A stretch of DNA of 64,000 nucleotides from Bordetella parapertussis (GTDB taxonomy: Bacteria > Acidobacteriota > Terriglobia > Bryobacterales > Bryobacteraceae). The notes under the pieces are model-generated. The model was not told where the DNA came from. It did no database searches and worked only from the letters and a program-made list of their open reading frames with translations. Each line of letters starts with the position of its first letter. Positions within the stretch are counted from its first letter, which is position 1. The position numbers were made by a program, and so were the translations under genes. Positions 16,731 to 24,500 of the stretch are shown here, in pieces. Location of the stretch: positions 1 to 64,000 of the forward strand of contig CALQCC020000008.1 in NCBI GenBank assembly GCA_943328975.2. The letters are read 5' to 3'.

Positions 16731-17696
16731 TTAGTCAAAAAGAGATGCGACGAAGGATTCGGGCTCAAAGGGCAACAAGTCATCGATCTGTTCCCCCACG
16801 CCAACGTAGCGAATGGGCACACCCAATTCACGGGAGATCGCGACCACAACACCGCCTTTAGCGGTGCCATCGAGCTTAGTAAGAATAATACCAGTCACCT
16901 CGGCCGTTTCGGTGAACTTGCGGGCCTGTTCTAATCCGTTTTGTCCTGTGGTTGCTTCGATAACCAGTAAAACTTCATGCGGCGCATCGGGAATCACGCG
17001 TTGCGCTGTGCGGCGCATTTTCTCGAGTTCCGCCATCAAGTTTGTTTTGGTGTGCAGCCGGCCGGCGGTATCTACAATGACGTAGTCGATCTTGCGCGCC
17101 TTGCCGGATGTGAGCGCGTCGAACAATACAGCGCTCGGGTCAGAGCCGGCTTGTTGCCGGACGAATTCGCAACCGGTACGCTGCGCCCACACTTCCAGTT
17201 GCTCTATAGCGGCGGCGCGGAACGTATCGGCGGCGCACATCATCACGCTCTTGCCTTCGGACTGAAGCCTGCGGGTAAGCTTGCCGATCGAAGTCGTTTT
17301 GCCCGCTCCATTCACCCCGACCACCATGATCACAGCAGGCGGCTGCGCCACCTGCGGCACCTCACGCTCGGTCGCTTGCAGCACTTCCAGTAAATACTCG
17401 CGGATCAGTTTCTTGAGCTCGGATGCGTCGCCCACTTGATGACGAGCCACGCGATCGCGGATACGCTCCAGAATCTCAGACGTGGTGCGGGAACCCAGGT
17501 CCGCAGTGATAAGCGCGTATTCGAGTTCCTCTAGGACCTCGGCATCGATTTCCTTGCGGCCGTGGACCGCATCCTCGATCTTCTCCATCAACCCGGCGCG
17601 TGTCTTCTGGACACCGGCTTTGAGGCGATCTAAAAGGCTGGGTCCCTTCTCTGGAGTTGCAGCGGGAGTGGGGGAACCGAAGAGGGATTTAAACAT
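16731..17696 (-). CDS. ftsY: Signal recognition particle receptor FtsY
   Basis: 321 residues. A short N-terminal region is followed by the helical N domain (about 20-110) and the GTPase G domain with the P-loop GVNGAGKTT (127-135), DTFRAAAIEQL, DTAGRLHTKTNLMAEL, TKLDGTAKGG and the closing GVGEQIDDLLPF. FtsY docks SRP-ribosome complexes at the membrane for cotranslational insertion. The acidic membrane-targeting domain of E. coli FtsY is absent, as in many bacteria. A 9-bp hairpin ends immediately before the ATG and no clear Shine-Dalgarno is seen. Confidence 0.96.
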   Translation of the reverse strand: MFKSLFGSPTPAATPEKGPSLLDRLKAGVQKTRAGLMEKIEDAVHGRKEIDAEVLEELEYALITADLGSRTTSEILERIRDRVARHQVGDASELKKLIREYLLEVLQATEREVPQVAQPPAVIMVVGVNGAGKTTSIGKLTRRLQSEGKSVMMCAADTFRAAAIEQLEVWAQRTGCEFVRQQAGSDPSAVLFDALTSGKARKIDYVIVDTAGRLHTKTNLMAELEKMRRTAQRVIPDAPHEVLLVIEATTGQNGLEQARKFTETAEVTGIILTKLDGTAKGGVVVAISRELGVPIRYVGVGEQIDDLLPFEPESFVASLFD

Positions 17697-17729
17697 GGGG
17701 CGCTGAAAGAACCATTCTAGCAGCGCCCC
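17697..17729 (-). promoter_or_regulatory. Hairpin abutting the ftsY start codon
   Basis: On the minus strand GGGGCGCTG pairs perfectly with CAGCGCCCC across a 15-nt loop, and the second arm ends on the base before the ftsY ATG. The region that would normally hold a ribosome-binding site is inside the stem. No U-tract follows, so it does not look like a terminator. A role in ftsY translation is inference. Confidence 0.5.
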
Positions 17730-17752
17730 GTCTGGAGCTTTTTACAATCCGA

Positions 17753-18262
17753 TTACGCCGCTGTCCCTTGGCGGTCATCCGCGGACGGGCCATACAGACC
17801 AGGAACGGGGACGCCGTTCAAGCGGAAGTATACGGTCAGTTGCGCGCGATGATGAATGGTGTGGTTCATCACCATACTCCGCAGCACGGCGATGCGCGGC
17901 ATGGTGAACACAATGTCGGCGCCATTCTGCAGCGTCCAGGGTTCCATCAAGTGGGCATCGGACGCTCCGGCGATGGCGGCCCGGGCTTCGGCGACAATCT
18001 TGTCGAAGGCCGCCAGAATCTGTGCTCGCGAGGTCATCTCCAGCGGACTGTACTCGCCCTTGGAAAAATCGAGCGCCTTCGTGTTGACCGTAACCGCTCC
18101 CCAGCCCGGCATCTCCGCGACGTGACCGGCCAACCGGCCCATGGACATCGATTTGGGATCGGGCTTGTAGCCCAGCTTGTCCTCGGGAACAAGCTCCAGC
18201 ACCTTGCGGGTGCTGGCCATTTCTTGGTCGAATTCAGGCAGTAATGATTGCGCAATGCTCAT
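17753..18262 (-). CDS. DinB-family protein
   Basis: 169 residues of the four-helix DinB/YfiT superfamily. The putative metal-binding histidines lie in MGRLAGHVAEMPGW (about 41-54) and in NHTIHHRAQLTVYFR (about 133-147), the usual positions in this family. Members include bacillithiol and mycothiol-dependent transferases, but most are uncharacterised. It lies upstream of ftsY on the same strand with 56 nt between. Confidence 0.82.
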   Translation of the reverse strand: MSIAQSLLPEFDQEMASTRKVLELVPEDKLGYKPDPKSMSMGRLAGHVAEMPGWGAVTVNTKALDFSKGEYSPLEMTSRAQILAAFDKIVAEARAAIAGASDAHLMEPWTLQNGADIVFTMPRIAVLRSMVMNHTIHHRAQLTVYFRLNGVPVPGLYGPSADDRQGTAA

Positions 18263-18408
18263 AGGTACTTCCTCCCTGCCGGATTGTACCGCAGGAAAAT
18301 GAGGTGCGTGTTACGGCGCGGGAAGAGTGGGTCTTTTGACTCAGTCATGTTTCGCGGAGCCATTTAGGCTATAGGAATCATGGCCGTTAGATTGCTAGGA
18401 TAGGGATT

Positions 18409-19059
18409 ATGAAGCGAATTTCCTGGTTGTTCTGCCTGTTGCCAATGCTGACGTGGGGCGACTCCATCAAGTTGAAAGACGGCCAAACCATGACCGGCAT
18501 CGTGCGCGCCATGGAAGGTGGAAAAGTTACGATCGAGATCGGTGGCCAGCGCCGGGTGATTGAGCTGTTGCGCGTTGCCGAGATTGATTTCGATACGCCG
18601 CACGCCGACGAGGCTCCCAAAGTCGCGGATATTCCGGTTCGCGAGTTTACCAACGACGCACAAAAGTTGGTTAAGGCGCAGCAGGAATCATGCAGAATGT
18701 TGGATCAAATCAAGGCGCGTTGGAGCACACGTAAATCAGTGGAGCCGGGACAGGCAGGGCAGTGGTCGGCTGACAAGGAACGTTTTTCAACACCGTTGGC
18801 GGACTATCGTAAAGCGATCCACCAGATGTACCTGGACGTCGCGTCGCATGTCGAGAACTATAACAAACTCACTGACGAAGCGAATCGCCTCTATGTGGGC
18901 GTGCGAGGTTTGTTGAATATTGGATCCGCGTTGACGCCGGAAGAGCCGCGGCCGCTGAAAGAGTTCATGCCCGGCGCTTGGTTTGACCAAATCTATTACG
19001 ACGCCTATCGCAAGGGTTTCAACGACGCGGTGGAATTCCAGGCGCTAACGCCCCGCTAG
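18409..19059 (+). CDS. Hypothetical exported protein
   Basis: 216 residues starting with a short signal peptide (MKRISWLFCLLPMLTWGDS). The next 45 residues (IKLKDGQTMTGIVRAMEGGKVTIEIGGQRR) look like a small beta-barrel of the Sm/SH3 type seen at the N-terminus of other exported acidobacterial proteins. The rest is helical and charged and not recognised. Likely periplasmic. The gene stands alone between the divergent DinB gene and a convergent lectin-like gene. Confidence 0.65.
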   Translation: MKRISWLFCLLPMLTWGDSIKLKDGQTMTGIVRAMEGGKVTIEIGGQRRVIELLRVAEIDFDTPHADEAPKVADIPVREFTNDAQKLVKAQQESCRMLDQIKARWSTRKSVEPGQAGQWSADKERFSTPLADYRKAIHQMYLDVASHVENYNKLTDEANRLYVGVRGLLNIGSALTPEEPRPLKEFMPGAWFDQIYYDAYRKGFNDAVEFQALTPR

Positions 19060-19070
19060 AATTTGACCCG

Positions 19071-19099
19071 TGGCGGGGAGCCCTAAGGGCTCCCTGCCA
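19071..19099. terminator. Hairpin between convergent genes, possible bidirectional terminator
   Basis: TGGCGGGGAGCCC pairs with GGGCTCCCTGCCA across a 3-nt loop, 13 positions with one G-T wobble. It sits between the ends of two convergent genes. There is no obvious U-tract on either side, so it could instead be a dispersed palindromic repeat. Confidence 0.45.
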
Positions 19100-19114
19100 C
19101 CAAAGCGTGTGGCC

Positions 19115-19825
19115 TTAGCGAGGACCAATCGCGAAGCAGTAAAACAAACCTGCGCCGCCGGTGGCGACGAGGTTGGGCTGGCTGCAGCCGCGGCTGGGAT
19201 GAGCGGAGTTCCAGGACACGCCGCCACCGTTGCGATCGAAGTGCCCCAGTTGCGCGATGCCATCTGCGGCTTCACTGGTCCAGTTGCCGCATGTGTGATC
19301 GGTAGCGTCGGTGTACGCGCGACCATCGGTTGTTGATCCAGTCAACATGTCATGCGTGTTCGGAGTATCGCCAACGCCGTTGACGGTTTTGCCTGTTTCG
19401 GTAAGGGCGCGAAGCTTGACCACACTGTTGCCCACGCGCGCTTGCTCGGCTGTGTCGCCGTGCAGCGTTGCGAGGTCTTGGGCGATGAGTGCTCCGGCTT
19501 GGTTATACCAGGGGCCAGCGCCGATGCGGTCGCGGGCGTTCACAGCTGTTTGGCCGTTACGGGCCTGCGTGCTCAGGTACGCGTGCCACGTGCGGTCGCC
19601 TGCGCCTGCCGCTGTCGCCAGCATCTGGCAATGTTGATCGGCTCCGGCGAGTCCGCCTAGGTTGGCTCCTTTGCCATTGCCGACGCTGGTGATGAAGAAG
19701 CCCATCGGGGGCGTCGGGGCTTTCGCCTTGGCTTGCGCCGCGGCGGGAGGTTGTTGCGCGTTTCCGTTGATGGCTAAAACTGCGACCGCAGTCGCGCAGA
19801 GTGAGAGATTGATGAGTGTTCGCAT
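19115..19825 (-). CDS. Exported C-type-lectin-like protein
   Basis: 236 residues with a signal peptide ending near NGNAQQ. The mature part runs GFFITSVGNGKGANLGGLAGADQHC, TWHAYLS, DRIGAGPWYN, NTHDMLTGST and CGNWTSEA, ending in HPSRGCSQPNLVATGGAGLFYCFA. This order of Gly-rich loops, Cys and Trp resembles the DUF1554/C-type-lectin fold family of secreted bacterial proteins. The conserved Cys residues could form disulfides. Ligand unknown. Confidence 0.65.
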   Translation of the reverse strand: MRTLINLSLCATAVAVLAINGNAQQPPAAAQAKAKAPTPPMGFFITSVGNGKGANLGGLAGADQHCQMLATAAGAGDRTWHAYLSTQARNGQTAVNARDRIGAGPWYNQAGALIAQDLATLHGDTAEQARVGNSVVKLRALTETGKTVNGVGDTPNTHDMLTGSTTDGRAYTDATDHTCGNWTSEAADGIAQLGHFDRNGGGVSWNSAHPSRGCSQPNLVATGGAGLFYCFAIGPR

Positions 19826-19840
19826 ATTGGCATGAGCGTA

Positions 19841-20602
19841 TCACAACTTGTTCGCAATGATTTCAAAGTTGCTGCCGTAGCGCCGGAAGAACGAAAAACG
19901 CAGCAGCGCGTCGTCGATTTTGCGTGAAAGCTGGTAGCTCCCACGCCAGCCGGGGAACAGGCCAGCCATGGGAGACGAACCAAAGTCATAAGTGTCTGTT
20001 CGCACCCGCGCCCACTCTTTGCCGAACAGGAGGCGCGTTGCCTCAGGGTCGAGTTCGCGTTCGTCGTCGGTTTGATACTTCTTCATGAGCGACGGAATCA
20101 ACAGTCGACCGACTGCGCCGGAGGCCCGATGGCGGCTGGGGTCGAGCGAATAGAACACTCCACCGGGCGCAAGAATGCTGGCGACGTGCCGCGCGAATTG
20201 CGTCAGGGCCTGGTCGGAAAGATGGTGCAGCAGGAAGATCGCGATGACAGCATCGAACGGTCCGTGCGCGGCTTCGGCGGTTCCTTCGATGAAACGAGCG
20301 TTGGAAATGCCCAAGCGTTGCGCGTCGGCGTTCGCCTGGCGAACGGCCGCGGGGGAGAGATCAACCCCGGTGAGTTCCGCAACATGAGGCGCAAGTAACA
20401 GCTCGGTGTCGCCGATGCCGCAGCCGATGCTGAGCACTCTTGCCGTCTTGTTCGCACCCGTAAGGTGGAGAATGCGTTGCACCATATGCGCGCGCAAGGC
20501 ACGCACGGCGGGGCGGGCAAAATGCGACTGCGCGAAGCCGGAATACAGCTTCTCGTGGTACGCAAGTTCGCGGGTGAGGATGTCGTTTTCAGAATCAGGC
20601 AC
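19841..20602 (-). CDS. Class I SAM-dependent methyltransferase
   Basis: 253 residues with the SAM-binding motif VLSIGCGIGDTELLLAPH (about 55-72), the acidic loop LTGVDLSPAAV and the later DAVIAIFLLHHLSD, typical of the UbiE/Methyltransf_11 class. The substrate cannot be assigned. Its start lies only 18 nt from the divergent hemB ATG, so the two promoters must overlap the opposing coding regions or leaders. The gene ends 15 nt before the start of the lectin-like gene on the same strand. Confidence 0.8.
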   Translation of the reverse strand: MPDSENDILTRELAYHEKLYSGFAQSHFARPAVRALRAHMVQRILHLTGANKTARVLSIGCGIGDTELLLAPHVAELTGVDLSPAAVRQANADAQRLGISNARFIEGTAEAAHGPFDAVIAIFLLHHLSDQALTQFARHVASILAPGGVFYSLDPSRHRASGAVGRLLIPSLMKKYQTDDERELDPEATRLLFGKEWARVRTDTYDFGSSPMAGLFPGWRGSYQLSRKIDDALLRFSFFRRYGSNFEIIANKL

Positions 20603-20620
20603 GGCGTATCATAGTCTTAC

Positions 20621-21592
20621 ATGTCTTTTCCCACTCATCGCAAGCGCAGATTGCGCGTCAACGAGTCGATGCGGCGGCTGGTCCGCGAAACGCAACTGGA
20701 GCCGGCGGATTTTGTGTTGCCGCTGTTCGCATGTCCCGGCGAGGGCGTGCGCAAGCCGATCAGTTCCATGCCCGGCAATTTTCAATTGTCGGTGGATGAA
20801 TTGGTGAAGGAATGCGAGGGCGCACATTCGCTCGGCATCGGGGGCGTGATCCTCTTCGGCATACCGGATCACAAGGACGAAGTCGCGTCCGAGAACTACG
20901 ACGACAACGGTATCGTGCAGCGCGCGATTCGTGCCATCAAGCGGGCGCACCCGAATCTTCTGGTGATGACGGACGTATGCAATTGCGAATATACGAGCCA
21001 CGGGCATTGCGGCAAAGTGATCGACAACGACGTCGATAACGATTCGACTCTGGAATGGCTGGCGGCCAGCGCGGTGACGCACGCTCGAGCAGGGGCGGAT
21101 ATCGTGGCTCCGTCGGACATGATGGACGGGCGCGTCGGCGCGATCCGGCAGGCGCTCGACAAAAACGGCTATCAAAAAGTTTCGATCCTGGCGTATTCCG
21201 CGAAGTTCGCGTCGGGCTTCTATGGGCCGTTTCGCGAGGCCGCGGAGTCAACTCCCGCGTTCGGGGATCGTCGCACTTACCAAATGGATCCCGCCAACGG
21301 GCGCGAGGCGATGCATGAGATGGAGCTCGACCTCGAAGAAGGCGCCGACATGTTGATGGTCAAGCCGGCGATGCCGTATCTCGATTTGATCCGGCAGGCT
21401 CGCGACCGTTTCCCAGTGCCCATCAGCGCCTATCAAGTTTCCGGGGAGTACAGCATGATCATGGCGGCGGTGGAGCGCGGGTGGCTCGACTACGACCGCA
21501 TCATGATGGAGACGCTCACGTCCATCCGGCGGGCCGGTGCGGATTTTATCCTGACTTACTTTGCTCGTGATGCTGCGAAACTCTTGGGTTAA
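20621..21592 (+). CDS. hemB: Porphobilinogen synthase (delta-aminolevulinic acid dehydratase)
   Basis: 323 residues. The zinc-cysteine type signature [14 protein letters not shown] (C120, C122, C130) marks a Zn-dependent enzyme. The two active-site lysines lie in [19 protein letters not shown] (K195) and [12 protein letters not shown] (K248, the Schiff-base lysine). The enzyme joins two aminolevulinate molecules to porphobilinogen in haem and corrinoid synthesis. No other hem gene is close. The next gene starts 23 nt before its stop. Confidence 0.96.
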   Translation: MSFPTHRKRRLRVNESMRRLVRETQLEPADFVLPLFACPGEGVRKPISSMPGNFQLSVDELVKECEGAHSLGIGGVILFGIPDHKDEVASENYDDNGIVQRAIRAIKRAHPNLLVMTDVCNCEYTSHGHCGKVIDNDVDNDSTLEWLAASAVTHARAGADIVAPSDMMDGRVGAIRQALDKNGYQKVSILAYSAKFASGFYGPFREAAESTPAFGDRRTYQMDPANGREAMHEMELDLEEGADMLMVKPAMPYLDLIRQARDRFPVPISAYQVSGEYSMIMAAVERGWLDYDRIMMETLTSIRRAGADFILTYFARDAAKLLG

Positions 21593-22145
21593 TTTTACGC
21601 GGTGGCTGTATCGCTGCTGGCGCGATCCAGTGAAGCGACTGGCTCTGCTGGCAGCGTTCGCTACGTTGGCGTGCTTCGGGATATTGGTGGGTCCGCCGTA
21701 TTTCAGCACCGCATCGGTTCCGCAGCGCTGGACCATCGATCCCGGCATGGAAGTGCAAACGATCCGCGACACGGAAGACCTGCGCCTGACGTTGGGCGAC
21801 GCTCCCAGTCAGGATCGCGAGACGATGCGCGTGAAGGTCAAGATCGACTTCGCGTTCATCGCCGCGTATGTGGCGTTGTTGGTCGCTCTGGGTGTGGTGC
21901 TGGCCCGTCAGGGCGGATGGAAGCGATTCGCCGGAGTCGCGGTGGCGATCTGCGGTCTGGCGGCCGGAGTGTTCGACGTCTTGGAGAACCTCGCGATCCT
22001 GGATATCTTGGACGTGCGCATTGCGGAGACGACAGAAACGATGCTCGCGGCGATCCGCGAACCCAGTCAAATCAAGTGGAGCCTAGCGGCCGTCTGTGCC
22101 GTGTTGTTGTTGAGTCTGTTTATTCGGAAACCAAAAACCTCATGA
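21570..22145 (+). CDS. Hypothetical four-helix membrane protein
   Basis: About 191 residues from the ATG at 21570, inside the 3' end of hemB. Hydrophobic segments lie near 22-42, 98-118, 125-148 and 170-186. A soluble loop of about 50 residues ([20 protein letters not shown] onward) follows the first segment and is probably extracytoplasmic. I do not recognise a family. TTG 21561 is an in-frame alternative. The stop overlaps the ATG of the downstream peptidase by 4 nt (ATGA), so hemB, this gene and the peptidase probably form one transcript. Confidence 0.65.
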   Translation: MLRNSWVNFTRWLYRCWRDPVKRLALLAAFATLACFGILVGPPYFSTASVPQRWTIDPGMEVQTIRDTEDLRLTLGDAPSQDRETMRVKVKIDFAFIAAYVALLVALGVVLARQGGWKRFAGVAVAICGLAAGVFDVLENLAILDILDVRIAETTETMLAAIREPSQIKWSLAAVCAVLLLSLFIRKPKTS

Positions 22146-24118
22146 ATCCTCTTCTAGAAGTTCAGTTTCAAGTACCTTTCGATCAGATCCAGGCGGAGCA
22201 TGTGGAGCCTGCGATCGATGACTTGCTGGCTCAGGCAGCCCAGAGTGTGGAGGCCACGACGGCGGCTGCCGACCCTCTGATGGCCCTGGACGAAATGACA
22301 GAGCCACTGGACTACGCGATGAACGTCGTGCGGCATTTGGAGAGCGTCGCGACGACGCCGGAGTTGCGTGCGGCCTACAACGCGGTGCAGCCGAAGACCA
22401 GCGCGTTCTATTCGAGCATCCCTCTGAACGAGGGCCTGTGGAACGCGATGAAGCGGTATGCGACGACCGATGCAGGGAAGTCGCTCAAGGGCACCAAGGG
22501 CCGGTTTCTGAAGAAGACCATCGATTCATTCAAACGGGCCGGTGCGGAGTTGGATGCGGCGGGGAAGGCTCGGTTGAAAGAGATCGATGTGGCGTTGTCG
22601 GACGTCACGACGAAGTTTTCGGAAAATGTTTTGGACTCCACCAACGCATGGGAACTGGTCCTGACCGATGAGTCGAAGTTGAAGGGACTGCCTCCGCAGG
22701 CTGTGGCGATGGCGAAGGCGTCGGCCGAATCGAAGAAGGTCGAAGGGTGGCGGTTCACACTGCAAGCTCCGAGCTACATGGCGGTGATGACGTACCTCGA
22801 TGACGAAGCGATACGGGAGCAGATGTGGCGCGCGTACAACTTGCGGGCGACGTCGGGGGACCACGACAATCGCGGGTTGATCGTAAAGATTCTGGAACTG
22901 CGGCGCGAGAAGGCTGTGCTGCTCGGGTTCAAGGATTTCGCGGATTTGGTGCTGGACGATCGCATGGCGCACACGGGCGCGAAGGCGCAGTCGTTCATCG
23001 CCGATTTGCGGGTGAAAACTGAGAAGCGGTTCCGCGAAGAGAACACCGAGCTGGAAACATTTGCTGGTAAAATGTTGCGGCCTTGGGACGTCGGTTACTG
23101 GGCAGAGAAGCAGCGCGCGGCGTTGTACGACTTCGATGAAGAGGCTCTGCGTCCATACTTCCCGCTGGCGAGCGTCGTCAACGGCATGTTCCAGATTTTT
23201 GGTCGCATTCTGGGCATGAAGGTCAGCGAGACGAAGATGCCGGTGTGGGACAAAGACGTGAAGACGTATGACGTTCACGATGCGGCCAGCGGAGCGCACT
23301 TGGGATCGTTCTACGCCGACTGGTATCCGCGCGAGAACAAGCGGGGCGGGGCGTGGATGGATTCGCTCATTACGGGCAATGTGAATGTGGGGCGTCCGAA
23401 TCTCGGCCTGATCTGCGGGAATCTAACGCCTCCGGTGGACGGCAAGCCCGCGCTGTTGACGCATCGCGAAGCCGAGACGATCTTCCACGAATTCGGGCAT
23501 CTGCTGCATCACTTGCTGACGCGCGTCGAAGTGCGGAGTCTGGCGGGGACGAACGTGCCCTGGGATTGGGTCGAACTGCCGTCGCAAATCATGGAGAACT
23601 GGTGCTGGGAGCGTGAGGCGCTCGACACGTTCGCTAAACATTATGAGACGGGCGCGCCACTGCCCGAAGATTTGTTCCAAAAGATGAAGCGCGCGAAAAC
23701 GTTCCGCGCGGCGAACGCGCAGATGCGACAGCTCGGGTTCGGGTTCGTCGATCTAGGCTTGCATCGCGAGTGGGACGGCGTGGAAGACGTGCTCCAGTAT
23801 GCGAAGCGCATGCTGCAGCCGTTTTCGGTTTCGCAGTTGCCCGACGACTACGCGATGATCGCCGGCTTCACGCATTTGTTCGCGAGTCCCGTGGCGTATG
23901 GGGCGGGGTATTACAGCTATAAATGGGCGGAAGTGCTAGACGCGGACGCGTTCACGCGGTTCCAGAAGGAGGGCGTGTTTAGCGAGGCGGTGGGCCACGA
24001 CTATCGCGACAAGATTCTGGCCAAGGGCGACAGCGAGGACCCGGCGGAGTTGTACCGAAGCTTCATGGGTCGTGATCCGGACCCGGGGGCGCTGATGCGG
24101 CGGGCGGGGTTGGTGTAG
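22142..24118 (+). CDS. M3-family oligopeptidase (oligopeptidase A-like)
   Basis: 658 residues, close to the normal length of oligopeptidase A/Dcp enzymes. The zinc site is HEFGHLLHHLL (H449, E450, H453), with the third ligand about 25 residues later in ELPSQIMENW. Other family stretches include SFYADWYPRENKRGGAW and GLICGNLTPP. It hydrolyses short peptides in the cytoplasm and helps recycle signal peptides in E. coli. No signal peptide is visible. The frame stays open for about 540 nt upstream, but that part overlaps hemB and the membrane-protein gene in another frame and is not coding. The ATG at 22142 overlaps the previous stop. Confidence 0.92.
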   Translation: MNPLLEVQFQVPFDQIQAEHVEPAIDDLLAQAAQSVEATTAAADPLMALDEMTEPLDYAMNVVRHLESVATTPELRAAYNAVQPKTSAFYSSIPLNEGLWNAMKRYATTDAGKSLKGTKGRFLKKTIDSFKRAGAELDAAGKARLKEIDVALSDVTTKFSENVLDSTNAWELVLTDESKLKGLPPQAVAMAKASAESKKVEGWRFTLQAPSYMAVMTYLDDEAIREQMWRAYNLRATSGDHDNRGLIVKILELRREKAVLLGFKDFADLVLDDRMAHTGAKAQSFIADLRVKTEKRFREENTELETFAGKMLRPWDVGYWAEKQRAALYDFDEEALRPYFPLASVVNGMFQIFGRILGMKVSETKMPVWDKDVKTYDVHDAASGAHLGSFYADWYPRENKRGGAWMDSLITGNVNVGRPNLGLICGNLTPPVDGKPALLTHREAETIFHEFGHLLHHLLTRVEVRSLAGTNVPWDWVELPSQIMENWCWEREALDTFAKHYETGAPLPEDLFQKMKRAKTFRAANAQMRQLGFGFVDLGLHREWDGVEDVLQYAKRMLQPFSVSQLPDDYAMIAGFTHLFASPVAYGAGYYSYKWAEVLDADAFTRFQKEGVFSEAVGHDYRDKILAKGDSEDPAELYRSFMGRDPDPGALMRRAGLV

Positions 24119-24123
24119 AGACG

Positions 24124-24370
24124 ATGCCGTTCTTCTATCGGACCGGAGAAGTGGTCATGGTGGGGGACCGTGTCCGCATTCACGGCGATTCAGGGTACGT
24201 CGAACTAGGCAGGCGGTGCGGATGATCCGGAAGATTGGTATGTGAAAGAGTTTGGTGGTGGAGTCATGGTGGTCGCACCGGCGGCGTTCGGTCACCTTTT
24301 TATCCAAGCGCCAGTGAGTGACTACGAAGACTTGGAGTTCGTGGCTCGGGCGGGGATCGATCCAAGTTGA
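24124..24370 (+). pseudogene. Small gene of unknown function split by a frameshift
   Basis: From the ATG at 24124 one frame reads MPFFYRTGEVVMVGDRVRIH...GYVELG and stops at 24223. The +1 frame then continues with ADDPEDWYVKEFGGGVMVV, GHLFIQAP and DYEDLEFVARAGIDPS up to a TGA at 24368. Together the parts look like one 80-residue protein of a known small family that has an N-terminal 'GDRVRI' barrel strand and a C-terminal 'EDLEFV' strand. The shift lies between about 24207 and 24222. A real one-base indel or a sequencing error would both explain it. Confidence 0.6.
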
Positions 24371-24400
24371 CAGTTCGGCATCGGAGCCCAATGATTTGGG

Positions 24401-24429
24401 CCGCAGATGAATGCCGATAAACGCAGACC
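24401..24429. repeat. Short dispersed intergenic motif, copy 2
   Basis: Matches copy 1 at 5670-5698 in most positions (CCGCAGATGAATGC core, then GATAAACG). It lies in the 130-nt gap before the homocitrate synthase-like gene. The rest of this gap shows nothing recognisable except an AAGGAG box just before the next gene. Confidence 0.5.
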
Positions 24430-24500
24430 TCGCTAGCCCGCGCCGACGGGGCACAACTTACGCCAATACTATAATAAGAACTTGTGCAAAGGAGACTGTC

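Noticed and set aside
21602-22141. N-terminal extension of the M3 peptidase
   Set aside because: It is in frame but overlaps the membrane-protein gene in another frame and reads as Arg/Gly/Ser-rich sequence. The peptidase family start fits ATG 22142.
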